Shown: positions 12,490 through 23,518 of the stretch, piece after piece | Layout of the letters: every line of letters starts with the position of its first letter | Numbering within the stretch: position 1 is the first letter of the stretch | Assembly: GCA_000349905.1 (NCBI GenBank) | Contig: KB722781.1 | Coordinates: 8,526-72,525 of the forward strand | From: Volvariella volvacea V23 | Lineage: Eukaryota; Basidiomycota; Agaricomycetes; Agaricales; Pluteaceae | Length of the DNA stretch: 64,000 nt | Direction: 5' to 3' | Translations under genes and position numbers: made by a program | The notes under the pieces: generated by a model | The model's input: the letters and a program-made list of their open reading frames with translations, nothing else | Databases searched by the model: none | What the model was told of the DNA's origin: nothing

Positions 12490-13089
12490 TATTCATCTAA
12501 CACCTTGAATCAATAGCTTCTTTCCATGATGAGAGTCGGTATCTTAGCTGGTGGGGTAGAAAACGTTCAGCACAGCGTAGCGCCTGGTCAACGACTTTAC
12601 ATTGCTCAGAGACAGTAACTAGTTTGAGATGGAGTATAGACACTTAGATGCACCGTAGATAGAGCAAGGGAGACGCACTATACCCACAGAATTTATAGGA
12701 TCACTTTGAAATAGACCGAACAGTCATCCCTCATTCAGAACAAAACTTATCAAGCGCGTGTTAGTTTACGAAGACAAGGAGCCTACGCATCCAAAGTAAT
12801 GCATTTATCGTGAATTGGGCACGACGCGTATCAGTGGTATATAGCGACTATGTGATGGAGGTAAAGGAGTGGGGAGCATTCGAAATCAAACTCGAAATCA
12901 AACTATCTGCAAATACTAAAGCGGCGATAGGGGTATGGGGTATAAGGAAAGAACCAAAATGAAGGAATGGGATGAATGAGATAGGAATCCTATGTCTCCA
13001 ATCAAGCATAAATATTGACAATATGGAAAGCTAACATACGAGATAAAAAAAAGGTTATAAGGAGTAGATCCGCCTCCTGACCATTACCA
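12490..13089. other. Intergenic, no gene seen
   Basis: These 600 bp lie between the 3' ends of two converging genes. They contain only short frames without codon-use or family signals. They probably hold both 3' UTRs. Confidence 0.5.
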
Positions 13090-14430
13090 TCACTGCACCG
13101 TCCTGATAGACAAAATCCCTTTTTCCTTTAGCATCGGAAATTGAGCCCCCAAGGCACGCTCGTATCCATAACGATCCCTCTTGGTCCTCACGTGAAGGGT
13201 GAAAGTCACCTCCCTTAATTTAGGGAACCACTGCCTACTCAAGATTTCATCGAGCATACGCCAAGGGGCCCATTGGAGCGAGTCGGGTGACGACGCCTCT
13301 ATATCCAAGATGACATGATACTCTTCGATGCAGTGCATCATATCAATGTCTTCGAAAAGCGATTTGGCGCAGGGGAGAGGGCAGATAGAACGAGAGAATC
13401 GAAGGCCGGCGACACGAAGAATTTTCACGTGCGGAGTGATCTTCAGATCAAATGCCTTCTTATGAAGAATAAACCGCGCCGTTTCCTTATCTGTGGGGAA
13501 TGGTCGTCAGGGTCGGTTAAAACATGGCAGATTTTACGATAATGCGCTGGTCCAAAGAGGTGTAGAGGGGAATCATGACTTACCAGACGGTGCCCACATT
13601 TCCAAATAAATAAGCGAAGGACCAGTCGCTCGGAGCAGTCTTTCGACGGTGGCCACGAGATTTGGCTGAGAACGGGTGTAGATATGACGGAGATTAACGA
13701 TGTTCGTGAGGTCATAACCGGTAGCTGGGTGTAATAACCAATCCACGATGGGCTCCATATAGCAACTTTCCATCGTAAGGGCATGAAGTACGCCGGAGCG
13801 GTGGGGTAAGGCAAGCAGCTGCTCCATCGCGTCATAGAGGAGCTGTCGTGGTGCCTGCCTGGGATCGGCTTCAACCCAAGAAAGCTGGAGGTTGCGTAGT
13901 CCAGGACCAGTGCTGAAAAACATGATCTCGGCGTAAGTGTTCGCTTTGACACTCCTGAAGGAGAGGTCGGTGAGCGAGGGTGACAGACAGACGTCCAAAA
14001 GAGTGGAAAGGAAGTTGTCGGAGACTTGTCCAATATAAAATTGGTTGAGCTGGAGGGTCTTGACACGAGTAAATTTGCGAAGGAGCTGGGTGACTATGTC
14101 CTCGATGGATGGCCAGCTGGAGCATTGAAGTCGGTGAGCACCACAAATCTTGACTTCCTTTACGAGCTCTGCGGTATCAGGATACTCGTCAAGCAGTTGG
14201 GACAGTTGCTGGTATTTGCGTAGGGAGGGGTCGCACTCTTCTGCGCCTATGAGATTGGACGAACCCGCGAAAGTTATGGTTGAAAAAAGATGAGCGCGAC
14301 TTGCGGTGTGCCATGCCCAAGAAAAGGTGTTTGCGGAGATGAGAGCGGTTGTGTCATCGTGTAAGAAGCTGACAACGAGGTCGATAATCTCCTGAGGAAA
14401 GTGAAAACTCGCAGCACTCGCAGCGGGCAT
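13090..14430 (-). CDS. F-box-like protein of unknown function
   Basis: Two exons (14430-13584 and 13490-13090) join in frame to 1248 nt, 415 aa. Residues about 10-50 (FPQEIIDLVVSFLHDD, then SWAWHTASRAHLF) follow the F-box pattern found in the very large agaricomycete F-box family. In that family the segment binds Skp1 in an SCF ubiquitin ligase. The remainder has leucine-rich stretches such as LQLNQFYIGQVSDN and LTDLSFRSVKAN, like an irregular LRR. I recognise no specific substrate receptor. The start ATG at 14430 directly precedes the F-box, so it is likely right. Divergence between members of this family is rapid, and expression cannot be judged from sequence. Confidence 0.75.
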
Positions 14431-15097
14431 GGGGAGTGCTCACAAATGAGCGACCTGAGCGACCTTTAAATAGGAAAAAATAGCAAACCGGCAGCTATCC
14501 TCGGTCATCTCCAGCATAGAGATCGCCTGAGGAGAAGCGTACCTTTGCAGGGATGGAAGTATACAGTTCCAGCTCCGAGAGTGAGTACACCGCTTACGCG
14601 TGTTGGGGTCGATGCAGCCCGTCGATTGCGGGACAAGAGACCCTAGGAGAGGTCAGCTGACGATGATGCATTGTGGGCGATCTGGCGCAGCGCCATCTGA
14701 GCAGCCAGAGCAGTGTTGAGAACGGGCAGCGCAGCCAAAACGCTGGGGCGGGTGTTTGGTCTGGACGGCGACATATCCCAAAGCGTTTAGGCTGGGTGGA
14801 ACAGGGGCTGATGCAGAAAATGGACCAATCCAAGAAAGGCGCTGGAATAAAGGGAAAGAAGACTGGGCCGAGCCCCGATCAGGCAGGGCGGCCATCGTCT
14901 GAGCGCTGCGTGCGCGAAGCGTCCAGCAAGCGAGAATAGAAATCTCAGGAAAAAGCGGCCAAATAAATTGGTGGCGACTTTCGCCCGAGCCCCCGATCAC
15001 TCCTTACGACACTATTTGCACGCACATTTTCTGTTTGGCCCACAGCCGGAAACGGTTCACCACCCAACTCCACAATTACTGCCTCCCCGACCTCACC
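14431..15097. promoter_or_regulatory. Intergenic region between divergent F-box-like and uS4m genes
   Basis: These 667 bp lie between the two start codons. Several short frames overlap here, but none has a plausible start, intron or family match. I treat it as the two upstream regions, with no identifiable elements. Confidence 0.4.
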
Positions 15098-16178
15098 ATG
15101 AGGGATGCCGGAATCTTCAACATCAAAAGGGCTCTGCCTCGCATGGTGCGTTCCACCATCCTTCACCTCAGCTCGCGACCTGACGCGTCCGACAGAGCTG
15201 GAGTCCCAAGAACCTGTTCAACCTATGGAACAGAACCGCCGGCAACAAGGTTGATAACATTCGCTTCACGCGAACCTCAGCCACGCTTTTTCAGCAGCGC
15301 TGGCGTTCCAAAGCTGTAGTTCGCGCATACCACGGTGACTATATCAACGAAAAAATCTTCAAGCGCTGGTATCTTCCCGAAACTCTCCCCGATGTTCGAC
15401 CCCGTCTCAAGGTCACCACTGGCGACATGTCCAGCCTCATGGAATTTGCCAAGCGAAGGGGCACAGAGCCGACGTACGAAAAGGAACTGGAGGAGAAGGG
15501 CATGCCTCCTGTCGGAAGTTTGATGTTCGCAGAGGTGGAGAGACGAATCGACGTATTTCTCTTCCGGTGCTGTTTCGCCCACAGTATTTACGAAGCTCGG
15601 AGATTAGTCATTCACGGCAACGTTTTTCTCAACGGTAAAAAGGTATGCCTTTTACCTCACCTTGTCTTGTGTTGAGCTCACTCCACCACAAGCATCAAAA
15701 TGCCAACACTCGGCTTGCACCAGGTGACATGGTGTCTGTTGATCCCAAGGCTATACGGTTCTTCAAGCCCCAGAAAGGCGAATATGATGACGTGAATGGC
15801 TACGACAAGGCCAACGAAGGCGTGACAGACCCCAAGAAGAAAGTTGGGACGCCTTTCTACCTTCCTCATTATGCCTCTCCCTGGTTGTTCATCCCAGCCT
15901 ACATCGAACCCAATTTTGCAACATGTTCGGCTGTATATGTTCGCCATCCAACAGCACGACCCGGCTACTCCGAAATCCCCACTCCTTACGATGCTGACGG
16001 TGAGGTGATTCGTTTCGCATGGGAGTGGTACGTCAAGAGAAGGCCACGAGTTCGGTCAAAGTCTCAGCTGGCCCGTATGCCCGAGGACCGCGCACTGACA
16101 CAGATGGAGGACATAGAGGAAGGTAGACGAAAACTGAGAAAGGACGCTGCCCGTGTATCGCAGAGCCATTTGGCTTGA
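15098..16178 (+). CDS. NAM9: Mitochondrial small ribosomal subunit protein uS4m (Nam9-like)
   Basis: Three exons (15098-15145, 15196-15642, 15693-16178) sum to 981 nt, 326 aa. The protein belongs to the S4 family, which binds the 5' domain of small-subunit rRNA early in mitoribosome assembly. Evidence is the S4 RNA-binding segment around residues 130-190, VERRIDVFLFRCCFAHSI followed by EARRLVIHGNVFLNGKK. The stretch LAPGDMVSVDPKAIRFF comes next, as in fungal Nam9 proteins. The basic N-terminal segment (NLFNLWNRTAGNK, LFQQRWRSKAVVRAYHG) is also typical. The 16-residue first exon carries the start ATG at 15098. The C-terminal tail (RSKSQLARMPEDRAL) is long, as in other basidiomycete mitochondrial S4 proteins. 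No defects are seen. Confidence 0.93.
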
Positions 16179-16282
16179 CTTGGTATTTACTTGACATAGA
16201 ATAGTTCGTGGGAACACCAAATAATAATCACGTCACCTGCCTTATCGACTTCCTCCACCAACCCAACGAGTGACCGCAAAGA

Positions 16283-16680
16283 ATGCAGCCCAAAACGACT
16301 TCCACGACCGCCTCTCCCAAGCCCTCTCCTCCTTTCCGTAACACGCCAGAACTAAGTTTCTTGAGAAAGCCCGAGTCCAGGCTTGCGCAGATATTCTGGA
16401 GATGGAGGTTATGGTTTGAGTCAACATTCTGCTTGACCATGATGGAGCCTTGGGAGAAACTCATCACGAGTAACTGTCGTCTCTCCCTATTCTGTACATA
16501 ACTCATGTTCTTCCAGTGGCTGTCATCAGCGTTCTGCTCACACTTCTCCTAACCGGTCTCTTCAAGTATCTCCCGCAGCACCTCGTCGTCATGCAACGTC
16601 GCGCGGTGTATTATCTTTTTGGTCAAGAAGGCGACGAAAAACTTCTGTGGCAGCTCATTGGGTCTGCTTTTGGTCAAGCG
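16283..16680 (+). CDS. Serine palmitoyltransferase small subunit-like (ssSPT/Tsc3 type), 3' end lost in gap
   Basis: Exon 1 (16283-16469) joins exon 2 (from 16517) in frame. The conserved core matches small activating subunits of serine palmitoyltransferase, the first enzyme of sphingolipid synthesis in the ER. It has an aromatic-rich lead (FWRWRLWFESTFCLTM), then MEPWEKLI, a membrane helix (VISVLLTLLLTGLF) and YLPQHLVVM. Human ssSPTs share the EPWE, helix, PQH layout. A basic, proline-rich stretch of about 40 aa precedes the core. The coding sequence runs into the 100-N gap at 16681. After the gap a short frame ending at 16813 might be the tail, but this cannot be checked because the gap length is nominal. 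The start ATG at 16283 is the only reasonable one. The gene lies 104 bp downstream of uS4m on the same strand. Confidence 0.85.
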
Positions 16681-16780
16681 NNNNNNNNNNNNNNNNNNNN
16701 NNNNNNNNNNNNNNNNNNNNNNNNNNNNNNNNNNNNNNNNNNNNNNNNNNNNNNNNNNNNNNNNNNNNNNNNNNNNNNNN
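16681..16780. other. Assembly gap (100 N)
   Basis: A run of exactly 100 N, the usual placeholder for a gap of unknown size. It interrupts the ssSPT-like gene. Confidence 0.99.
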
Positions 16781-16813
16781 AACGGCGGCCCAGGTCTATT
16801 GAAGGAGTTTTAA

Positions 16814-17383
16814 TGATATACTGTGATTCTCGCCATATGATTGTGAGTATCGCCCGTGTGCGACTCCAAGTCAATTTTAATCGCAAAAGTGCAGGTTTGA
16901 GGCCCTTAGACTATACCTTATGAACCTAATGTCCATATAATGCCTTTACTGTCCGCCAGTTCAACCACATATACACGCCCCATGACATTTGTATCATAGT
17001 GAGGCGGCCCTTGAACCAAATCCCGTGAAATACGCCCAAAGTATGAAAGACACCATTGATAATCGAGAACACGAAAATATTGCTGGAAAAAACATGCACG
17101 ATTCTGTCGGCTCAGCCGCAAAGAATCGAGAAGGAGCAAAGAGGCGGAGCCGATATTTGTACACTAGTGCACCATCACGACAATCCAGAAACAAAAAAGG
17201 GGAGCGACGAACAACCAATAGAATCAAGCACAGATCTTACTCTACCGTACCAGGTTCCTAGGAAAATCTTACGAATTGATCTCAATTCCATTTTACCAAC
17301 CGAATACCCTAAGCGTAACATATTTTCATTAGCCGAGTTTGAAGAAACGGGGTCATTGGAATCGTGGGCCGGAAAAGAATCAC
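16814..17383. other. Intergenic, no gene seen
   Basis: The stretch lies between the gap-truncated ssSPT gene and the 3' end of the first ferric reductase. Overlapping short frames occur, but none has a family signal. It probably contains 3' UTRs. Confidence 0.45.
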
Positions 17384-19561
17384 TTACTCTTCATGAAGCT
17401 CGACCCCACCAACCTCATCCCTTTTTGGAGGTTCAACCTGCCCAACAGATCGGACCACCGAATCACCCAGCTGTACCGGTCCGCAAACTCCCACTAACAA
17501 CCCTTTCTTTAGGTCACTGTTTCTCCTGCCACGACCCATATTGAGCATACGCGATATGACGTTATCAAGGATCTTCGATACGTTGGGCCTGCCAGGTAAC
17601 ATTTCAAGACCAGGGGGGAATAGCTCCGCCGATAGAGGAGGATCGCGAACGAGTGCGCGAGTGTAGTGGACCGTGATCCTAAGTGGCGTGTAGACGCTCT
17701 GTTGGATCATAGTGGCAAATGTGGGGAGGAAAGGGACAAGGGACGCTAAATGGAGCAGTTAGCTCCGTGAACCTCGGATTGGATGAAGCCATACCAGAGT
17801 CTTGGATGACCCAGACGAGCTCAATAACCTTGACACTACTCTCTCCTCTTAGATCTTTCCTTATCAACTCCTGCACAGCAGCTATGCCAAATGTGATACC
17901 ACTTCCGCCACAGACGAACAAAGCCGCCGAATAGCTCGCAAATATCGCATGCCCAGGTCCGCCTGTCTTATTGTTATTATGAGTGAAGGCTGGGAACGTG
18001 GGCGACACTGACCGTATGGACCTTCGACTAACAGCTTGACTTCTCTTCCAATTCCTTTCCCGCCAAAGTAACTCTGGGTTTCTGCTAATTCTTTCAAATT
18101 TCTTGTCCATCCACCTGCCCTCTTACAGATCAGTACCAAACCATCCTCTCCGCCAGTTGCACTAGCGATGGTGAATGGGTGACTTTCTGACCAGCCTAAC
18201 AACCCCATCCCAGTCGACAGGACTCTCACCCGCACGTGTTGACCTGCTCTCCAACCCGAGTTAAGGTGACGAATGCTGATTCGTGTCGCATCTAATTCTG
18301 GAAGGGGCTCGATTCTGGCTGTGCAAAAGCGAGTCTTGAATACGCGTATCAAACGGTCAAGACCGTAAATCACAATAAGCGCGATGGTATAAGGAATCAT
18401 GGAGGGTTTGTGTAACCAAAGCTAATATTGCTGAGATTAGTGATAGAGGGGATATAAAAAAAAGAAATATCTTACAGCAGGGAGTGATACGATAAATCCA
18501 ACTATATGCGAGGTCAAGAACAGGTGATAGGCTTTCTTTCTCCAAAAATCCGTGGAGAAGAGGAAAATTATGTCGAAACATATGAGGCCAATGAGTCCCC
18601 ACATGTTGCTTGGACGTGCGATGCGATTACTGAACGTCCCGGCTGTGGTCCACTTATAAACTTGAGGAATACGTCAGCTGTTGAGCAAGCGCCTCAGGGT
18701 CAGCACGTACAATATCCTATCGCATGGACATTCGTAGCAAGCACCACAAGCCTGCCAACGAATCTGTGGAGGAAATTCAACTAGAAGACAAGTTTTCATA
18801 TTGGCTCCACTGCACATGCTGACACAACCCACCTTCTCATAACCAAATCCCATTAAACCCCCCAACAGATTGTTCTTGACAGCAAACGCCACCACAAACG
18901 GTGCTTGAGAAATTGCAATCCATCCAGCCCTTGCCGGATCCGTAAATGGGTTTGACTGGTAAAACGACGGATACGCCACGCAAGCAATGTATAACAAAAT
19001 GACCAAAACCTGGCCGTACGAGAACCCGGGGACAAACCGCGCCCTCAAAGGTACCTCTACAGAGCGGAAAACCCCCATACAAGATGAGACATGCGGGGGA
19101 GGACTAGCAATGTTATCAACGACCTGGATGGGGAGCTCGCTAGGGGTGTTCTTCCCTGAGGAAGGACCCGCATGTCGATGAGGGGAAGAATGCGAACCGC
19201 CCACAGCAAGAGAGGTGAATTTGTCCTTCTCCGAATAGATTTCTTTGTTGTAATAAGCAATATCTCTCAATGCCGCCTCTCTGGGGTAATTTTTGTGACC
19301 GAGGAAATGGCCGTTCGTCCATTCCGAGCGCGACCAGAAACGAGCGAGACCTCGTGGGAGTCGGAGGAGAACAACGATACCGATGAGGACGAGGATGAGG
19401 ACGTCTACGTGAAAGACCAGAGGGCCTGCTTCGAATTCGTACTCGTCCTTACCACCGCCACTACCACCTGCTGTTGCATTACCAGCACCTCCTGCGGGAG
19501 AGCTGGGAATACTGCCGTAGCCCGTGGCACTGGTATCTGCAACAGAGAAATTTTGGGACAT
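17384..19561 (-). CDS. FRE: Ferric reductase transmembrane component, copy 1
   Basis: Six exons (19561-18833, 18780-18711, 18660-18476, 18421-18013, 17962-17795, 17745-17384) sum to 1923 nt, 640 aa. The enzyme reduces extracellular Fe(III) (or Cu(II)) with electrons from NADPH through FAD and two hemes. Both bis-heme pairs with 13-residue spacing are visible. The first lies between HRFVGR and VHAIGY, the second between SHIVGF and ALWLH. The FAD motif HPFTIAS and the glycine motif GPYGG (across the exon 4/5 join) follow. NADPH-site blocks are FVCGGSGITFG and, near the C-terminus, GVCGP. The N-terminal extracellular part is Gly/Ser-rich with a first membrane helix about residues 50-70. The gene is a tandem paralog of the next one, with the same six-exon plan. 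Metal specificity cannot be told. Confidence 0.94.
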
Positions 19562-21169
19562 GTTGATGCAGTAGGATTGCCGTTCAACGACGATTTACGA
19601 TAGATTTCAGTAAGGAATGTGATGGGTAAACGAGCGAGTGATTTATACTCCGGAGGTTGGAGGTGTAATCGTGGTGGGTGGGTGGCTAACTTTCCAGCAC
19701 CAATCCAAGAGGAAATCTTGATTCAAGCAGCTGGATTGGGCATCCAGTGCCCAAGAAGGATTCGACGGATCGAAGAGGAGGATGACACTAGTATATGAGA
19801 AGCGAGTGCAAGGGAAGCCTGCGAGACAAGACCTAGAGCACCTAAGGGGAGGGAAGGCGATAGAGCGCGGAGGCTATAGACAGAGACACGAGAGAGGGGA
19901 GTTTTAGCAAGACCGTCCTCGCCCCTTTCCCTCTTTTTGAGGGTACGGCGTCCTCGTACACCGTCGTGGCCATATTCCTTTCCCAGCCGAAGTGGTTAGC
20001 CACCTGTCCACATGTACAAGGGAAAAATACCAAGCCCAGCAACGGAAGAAAGTTCCATTTCCATCTTTGAGAAACACATCGAAGGTGGAGAGTGAGATCC
20101 TGAATCGGTCTGTGCTGATTTAATTTTCAGTACATCCGATGAGCCAAGGCCCAAAAAAAGTCGAGATAACCGTGGTTATTATCGGAAAGCGTACGCAGAG
20201 GCACAGAAGGGCTATCACGTTTCAGGAGATGGATTGAATGTTTTCCCGCCAAAATTGATTGTTTCCTTTCCAAACCCGCGAGGAGCAGGATCTGTGTGAC
20301 ACACAAGAGTGGATATCGTCAGCACCGTACCTACTATGTTTGTCAAAATCCTTGGCAGATACCTAGAGATAGTTGAAGAGCCTCGAGGTGGAGTACGCAT
20401 CGTGTCTACGGGTTTCCAGCAACACCACTAAAGTACAAAAGACGGTTCCATTCTCAAGTTGCGATGTCTCGCAGTGCTATCGCGGATGTGGGGGAAACAG
20501 CTTCCATCGTCCATAAAGGAAAGGCAGTATTGTATCTTGGTCGTCAAGGACACGAAGATATATGTTTGCACACGGGCCAAGCCGAATCGCGATAGCAGAC
20601 CTCCACATGGGATGCATAGGCTGAACTATTGCTGTCGTGCAATCCATACCGGAGGTCGATCGCCCCTGGCTCTGGACTCATAAATAGACTGATGTCATAA
20701 GGCAATAAATTAGAATTGCTCCACCAGGGGTGGCAAAAGCTTGCTGTGGGGATAAAAACTACGTAGGTGGGCGCGATTCGCTACGTGGGTAAGGTGGAGG
20801 GCTGAAGGGGTATGAAGATGGCTACAAGAGATAATGGGATCAAAACTATGTAGTGCGAAACCTGCTCCGTTTCCGTCGATCACCCTGTTGCAGCCATCGG
20901 AGGGTCCTGCCTATCAGGTACAAATATTGCCTCCGCGGGTGGCCGTTGTGCGACACCAGCTTGCAACCAATACGTATGCGGCTTGTACGTAGTCCAAAAT
21001 CGTGGGATGGTATTTGTAGCATCCTCGTAATTGTACACCGCTACCTGCGTACTTATGCAAGAAATAGCCATGACATACATATCTATACATATAATATACA
21101 TTCACCATCCAAAAATTCTGGAGAGAAATCAGAATCCCGACGTAGCAGCAGCAGAAAATGTGGAAGCAC
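19562..21169. promoter_or_regulatory. Upstream region of ferric reductase copy 1
   Basis: This 1.6-kb stretch lies between the start of copy 1 and the end of copy 2, and no gene is seen. At 20166-20179 there is a perfect inverted repeat (ATAACC GT GGTTAT), overlapping an AGATAA and followed by TTATC. These are GATA-type sites about 600 bp upstream of the copy 1 start codon. Fungal iron regulators of the GATA family (Urbs1, SreA) control ferric reductases through such sites. That link is inference only. Confidence 0.3.
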
Positions 21170-23518
21170 TTACTCTTCGTGGACCTCAATGCCACCCACT
21201 TGATCTCTCCTCGTCGGGTCCACACGCCCCACACTAGCCACAACCTCATCGGCCAACTCTAATGGTCCGCAAACGCCTACTAAAACTCCAGTGATGGGTT
21301 CGTTATCCTTTCGTCCAGAGCCGAGGCTAACAGCGCGATTAATAACTGTTTCAAATATCCGCTCAAACTTGGGTCGACCAGGAGCAAGTGTAAGTCCAGG
21401 GTGATGGAAATCCGACGTAAATGGGAATTTGCCTATGGGTGCTCGGGTATAATAAACTGAAATTCGAAGAGGCGAAAAGACACTTTGTTCGATCATGGTT
21501 GTTAGGATTGGGAGGAGGGGTATCAAAGCGGCTGTAGAAATGCAAATCGCAAACGGATGGAAGATACCAGAGAGAACACCCGACGGAAACGAACGTCCAA
21601 TTAGTTGATGTAAGGATGCCTTATTCAAATGCCTTACCTGGATCTGGTATTGTCCAGACAATCTCTATTATCTTTACACGACTACGCCCCGCTCGGTCCT
21701 TCTCTACCAAGTCTTGTGCGGCGGAAAGGGCAAATGTTATCCCACTGCCCCCTACAACAAAGACTGCTGCGGAGTAACTGGCGAAAACAGTGTGACCTGG
21801 CCCACCTGTAATTCATAACTTTGCGTGAGCAAAAGGAACTTTCCGCTGGAATAAGGCCAGCAGGATGCCAACCGGACAACGCGTGTTGTGGTAACCGTCC
21901 ACCTCAATTGGGACGGAGGCAGCAACGCGTGGGGAATGATTCGACCTACCGTACGGCCCCTCTATCATGATTCTGACTTGCCTTCCCACCTCCCCTGTCC
22001 CTGCAGACGGCTGGGACATTTCATACAGCTGAGTCGTCCATTTTCCTGTCTTCTTACACAGCAACACTAGACCCTCCTGCGACTTGCTCACACTTGCAAT
22101 CGTAAAGGGGTGCATCTCTGTCCATCCCCAGATGCCCATGTAAGTGGAAAGTATCCGTATCCTGACATGCTGTCCTGCTCTCCAGCCAGCATTCAGACTC
22201 GGTACTTCCACACGGGTGATACCGAGTTCAGGTAAGGGACGAATAATAGCTATCGGGAATCGTGTTTTCAGCAATCGAAGCAATACGTCAAAGGCCAGGA
22301 GCGCGGCACAAGCTATAATGTAAGGTAACGTGGTTTGCATATGAAGGTATACCTATAGCAAAAGGGAATTAATGATTGCCATGACGTAACTTGGGTATGA
22401 GCTCGTGAAAACGTACCGCTGGGAGCACTAGAACATAGCCTATGACGTGGGTAGCGAAGAAAACATTGTAGGCCCTCCGACGCCACCAGGGAGTGGAGAA
22501 GAAATATATCACATCGAGGGCAACTAAGCCTATCATACCCCACGTTGTGATGGAACGCTTGAGCATTCTTACGAATATGCCTTCCAAGGTCCATCGATAG
22601 ACTGCAAGGAAAACATGTGAGTTAGCCGACGGAAGCAATTGGTGAAGATTACTAACCATAACCCAAGGCATGAACGTTGGTGGCGATCACCACTAAGATG
22701 CCGAGGTATCGATGCAGCCAATTTAGCTACCCTCGACCAAATCAACAAACGGAACACACAAAACCACCACGACATACCTTTTCATACCCATACCCCCAAA
22801 TAGTGCCCGGTATGCCGTTTTTGGCTGCAAACGCGAATATTATTGGCATCTGCGACAAGGCCACCCAGCCGGTTCTCTCTGGATCGGTGAACGGGCTGGA
22901 CTTGTAGAACGAAGGGTAGACCAAAATGCAAAAGTACAACAACATGACGATCATCTGGGCAACAGAAACGCCTTGATCGACCCTCCACCACAAGAACTTC
23001 AACCAACGACGCAGGCGGCGTGGACACTCGGCGACATGATGGGGATAACGAACCTGGACTGGAGCACCCTTCTCATTTACACGCTTCATATTGGAGGCAG
23101 CCAAGGTGCCATGCGAAACCAGTGTGTGTGAGTCATCTGAGGCAATGTCTTTCATTGAGACGCTTCCAAGGGGACTAAGACTTCGGGAGGAAGCCTTGCC
23201 CTTCTTCTTGAGCGTTGTTGATCTCCTCACGACAACATGGGGGCGTCGTGGGATTGTATGATACAGGAAGTTGCCGGAAAGCCATTCGGATGGTGTGCGG
23301 AGGCGAGCCAGGATCAGGGGCAGCCTAAGGATAGCCCAAAAGGCAAAGATGGCGAGGAGGAGGAGATTGGTGTGATAGACGATGACCGCTCCGTTGACGT
23401 AACCTGGTATGTAGTGGTTGTTCCCGCCCAGCTTGCGCTCAAGATCGATCATGCCGGCCAGCACGAACGGGTCTGTGCCGGAGAGAAGCTTTGCGACTTC
23501 TTCGGCCGACGAGGGCAT
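21170..23518 (-). CDS. FRE: Ferric reductase transmembrane component, copy 2
   Basis: Six exons (23518-22778, 22726-22657, 22601-22417, 22352-21950, 21805-21638, 21531-21170) sum to 1929 nt, 642 aa. Domain order matches copy 1: an N-terminal region with a membrane helix, then the ferric reductase membrane core. The two histidine pairs are spaced by 13 residues (HRYLGI to NVHALGY, and THVIGY to VYLH). FAD motif HPFTIAS, GPYGG, FVVGGSGITFA and C-terminal GVCGP follow. Exons 2, 3, 5 and 6 have exactly the same lengths as in copy 1 (70, 185, 168 and 362 nt) and the same phases, so the pair arose by tandem duplication. Protein sequences have since diverged substantially. Both copies look intact. 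The start ATG at 23518 gives an N-terminus resembling that of copy 1. Confidence 0.94.
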
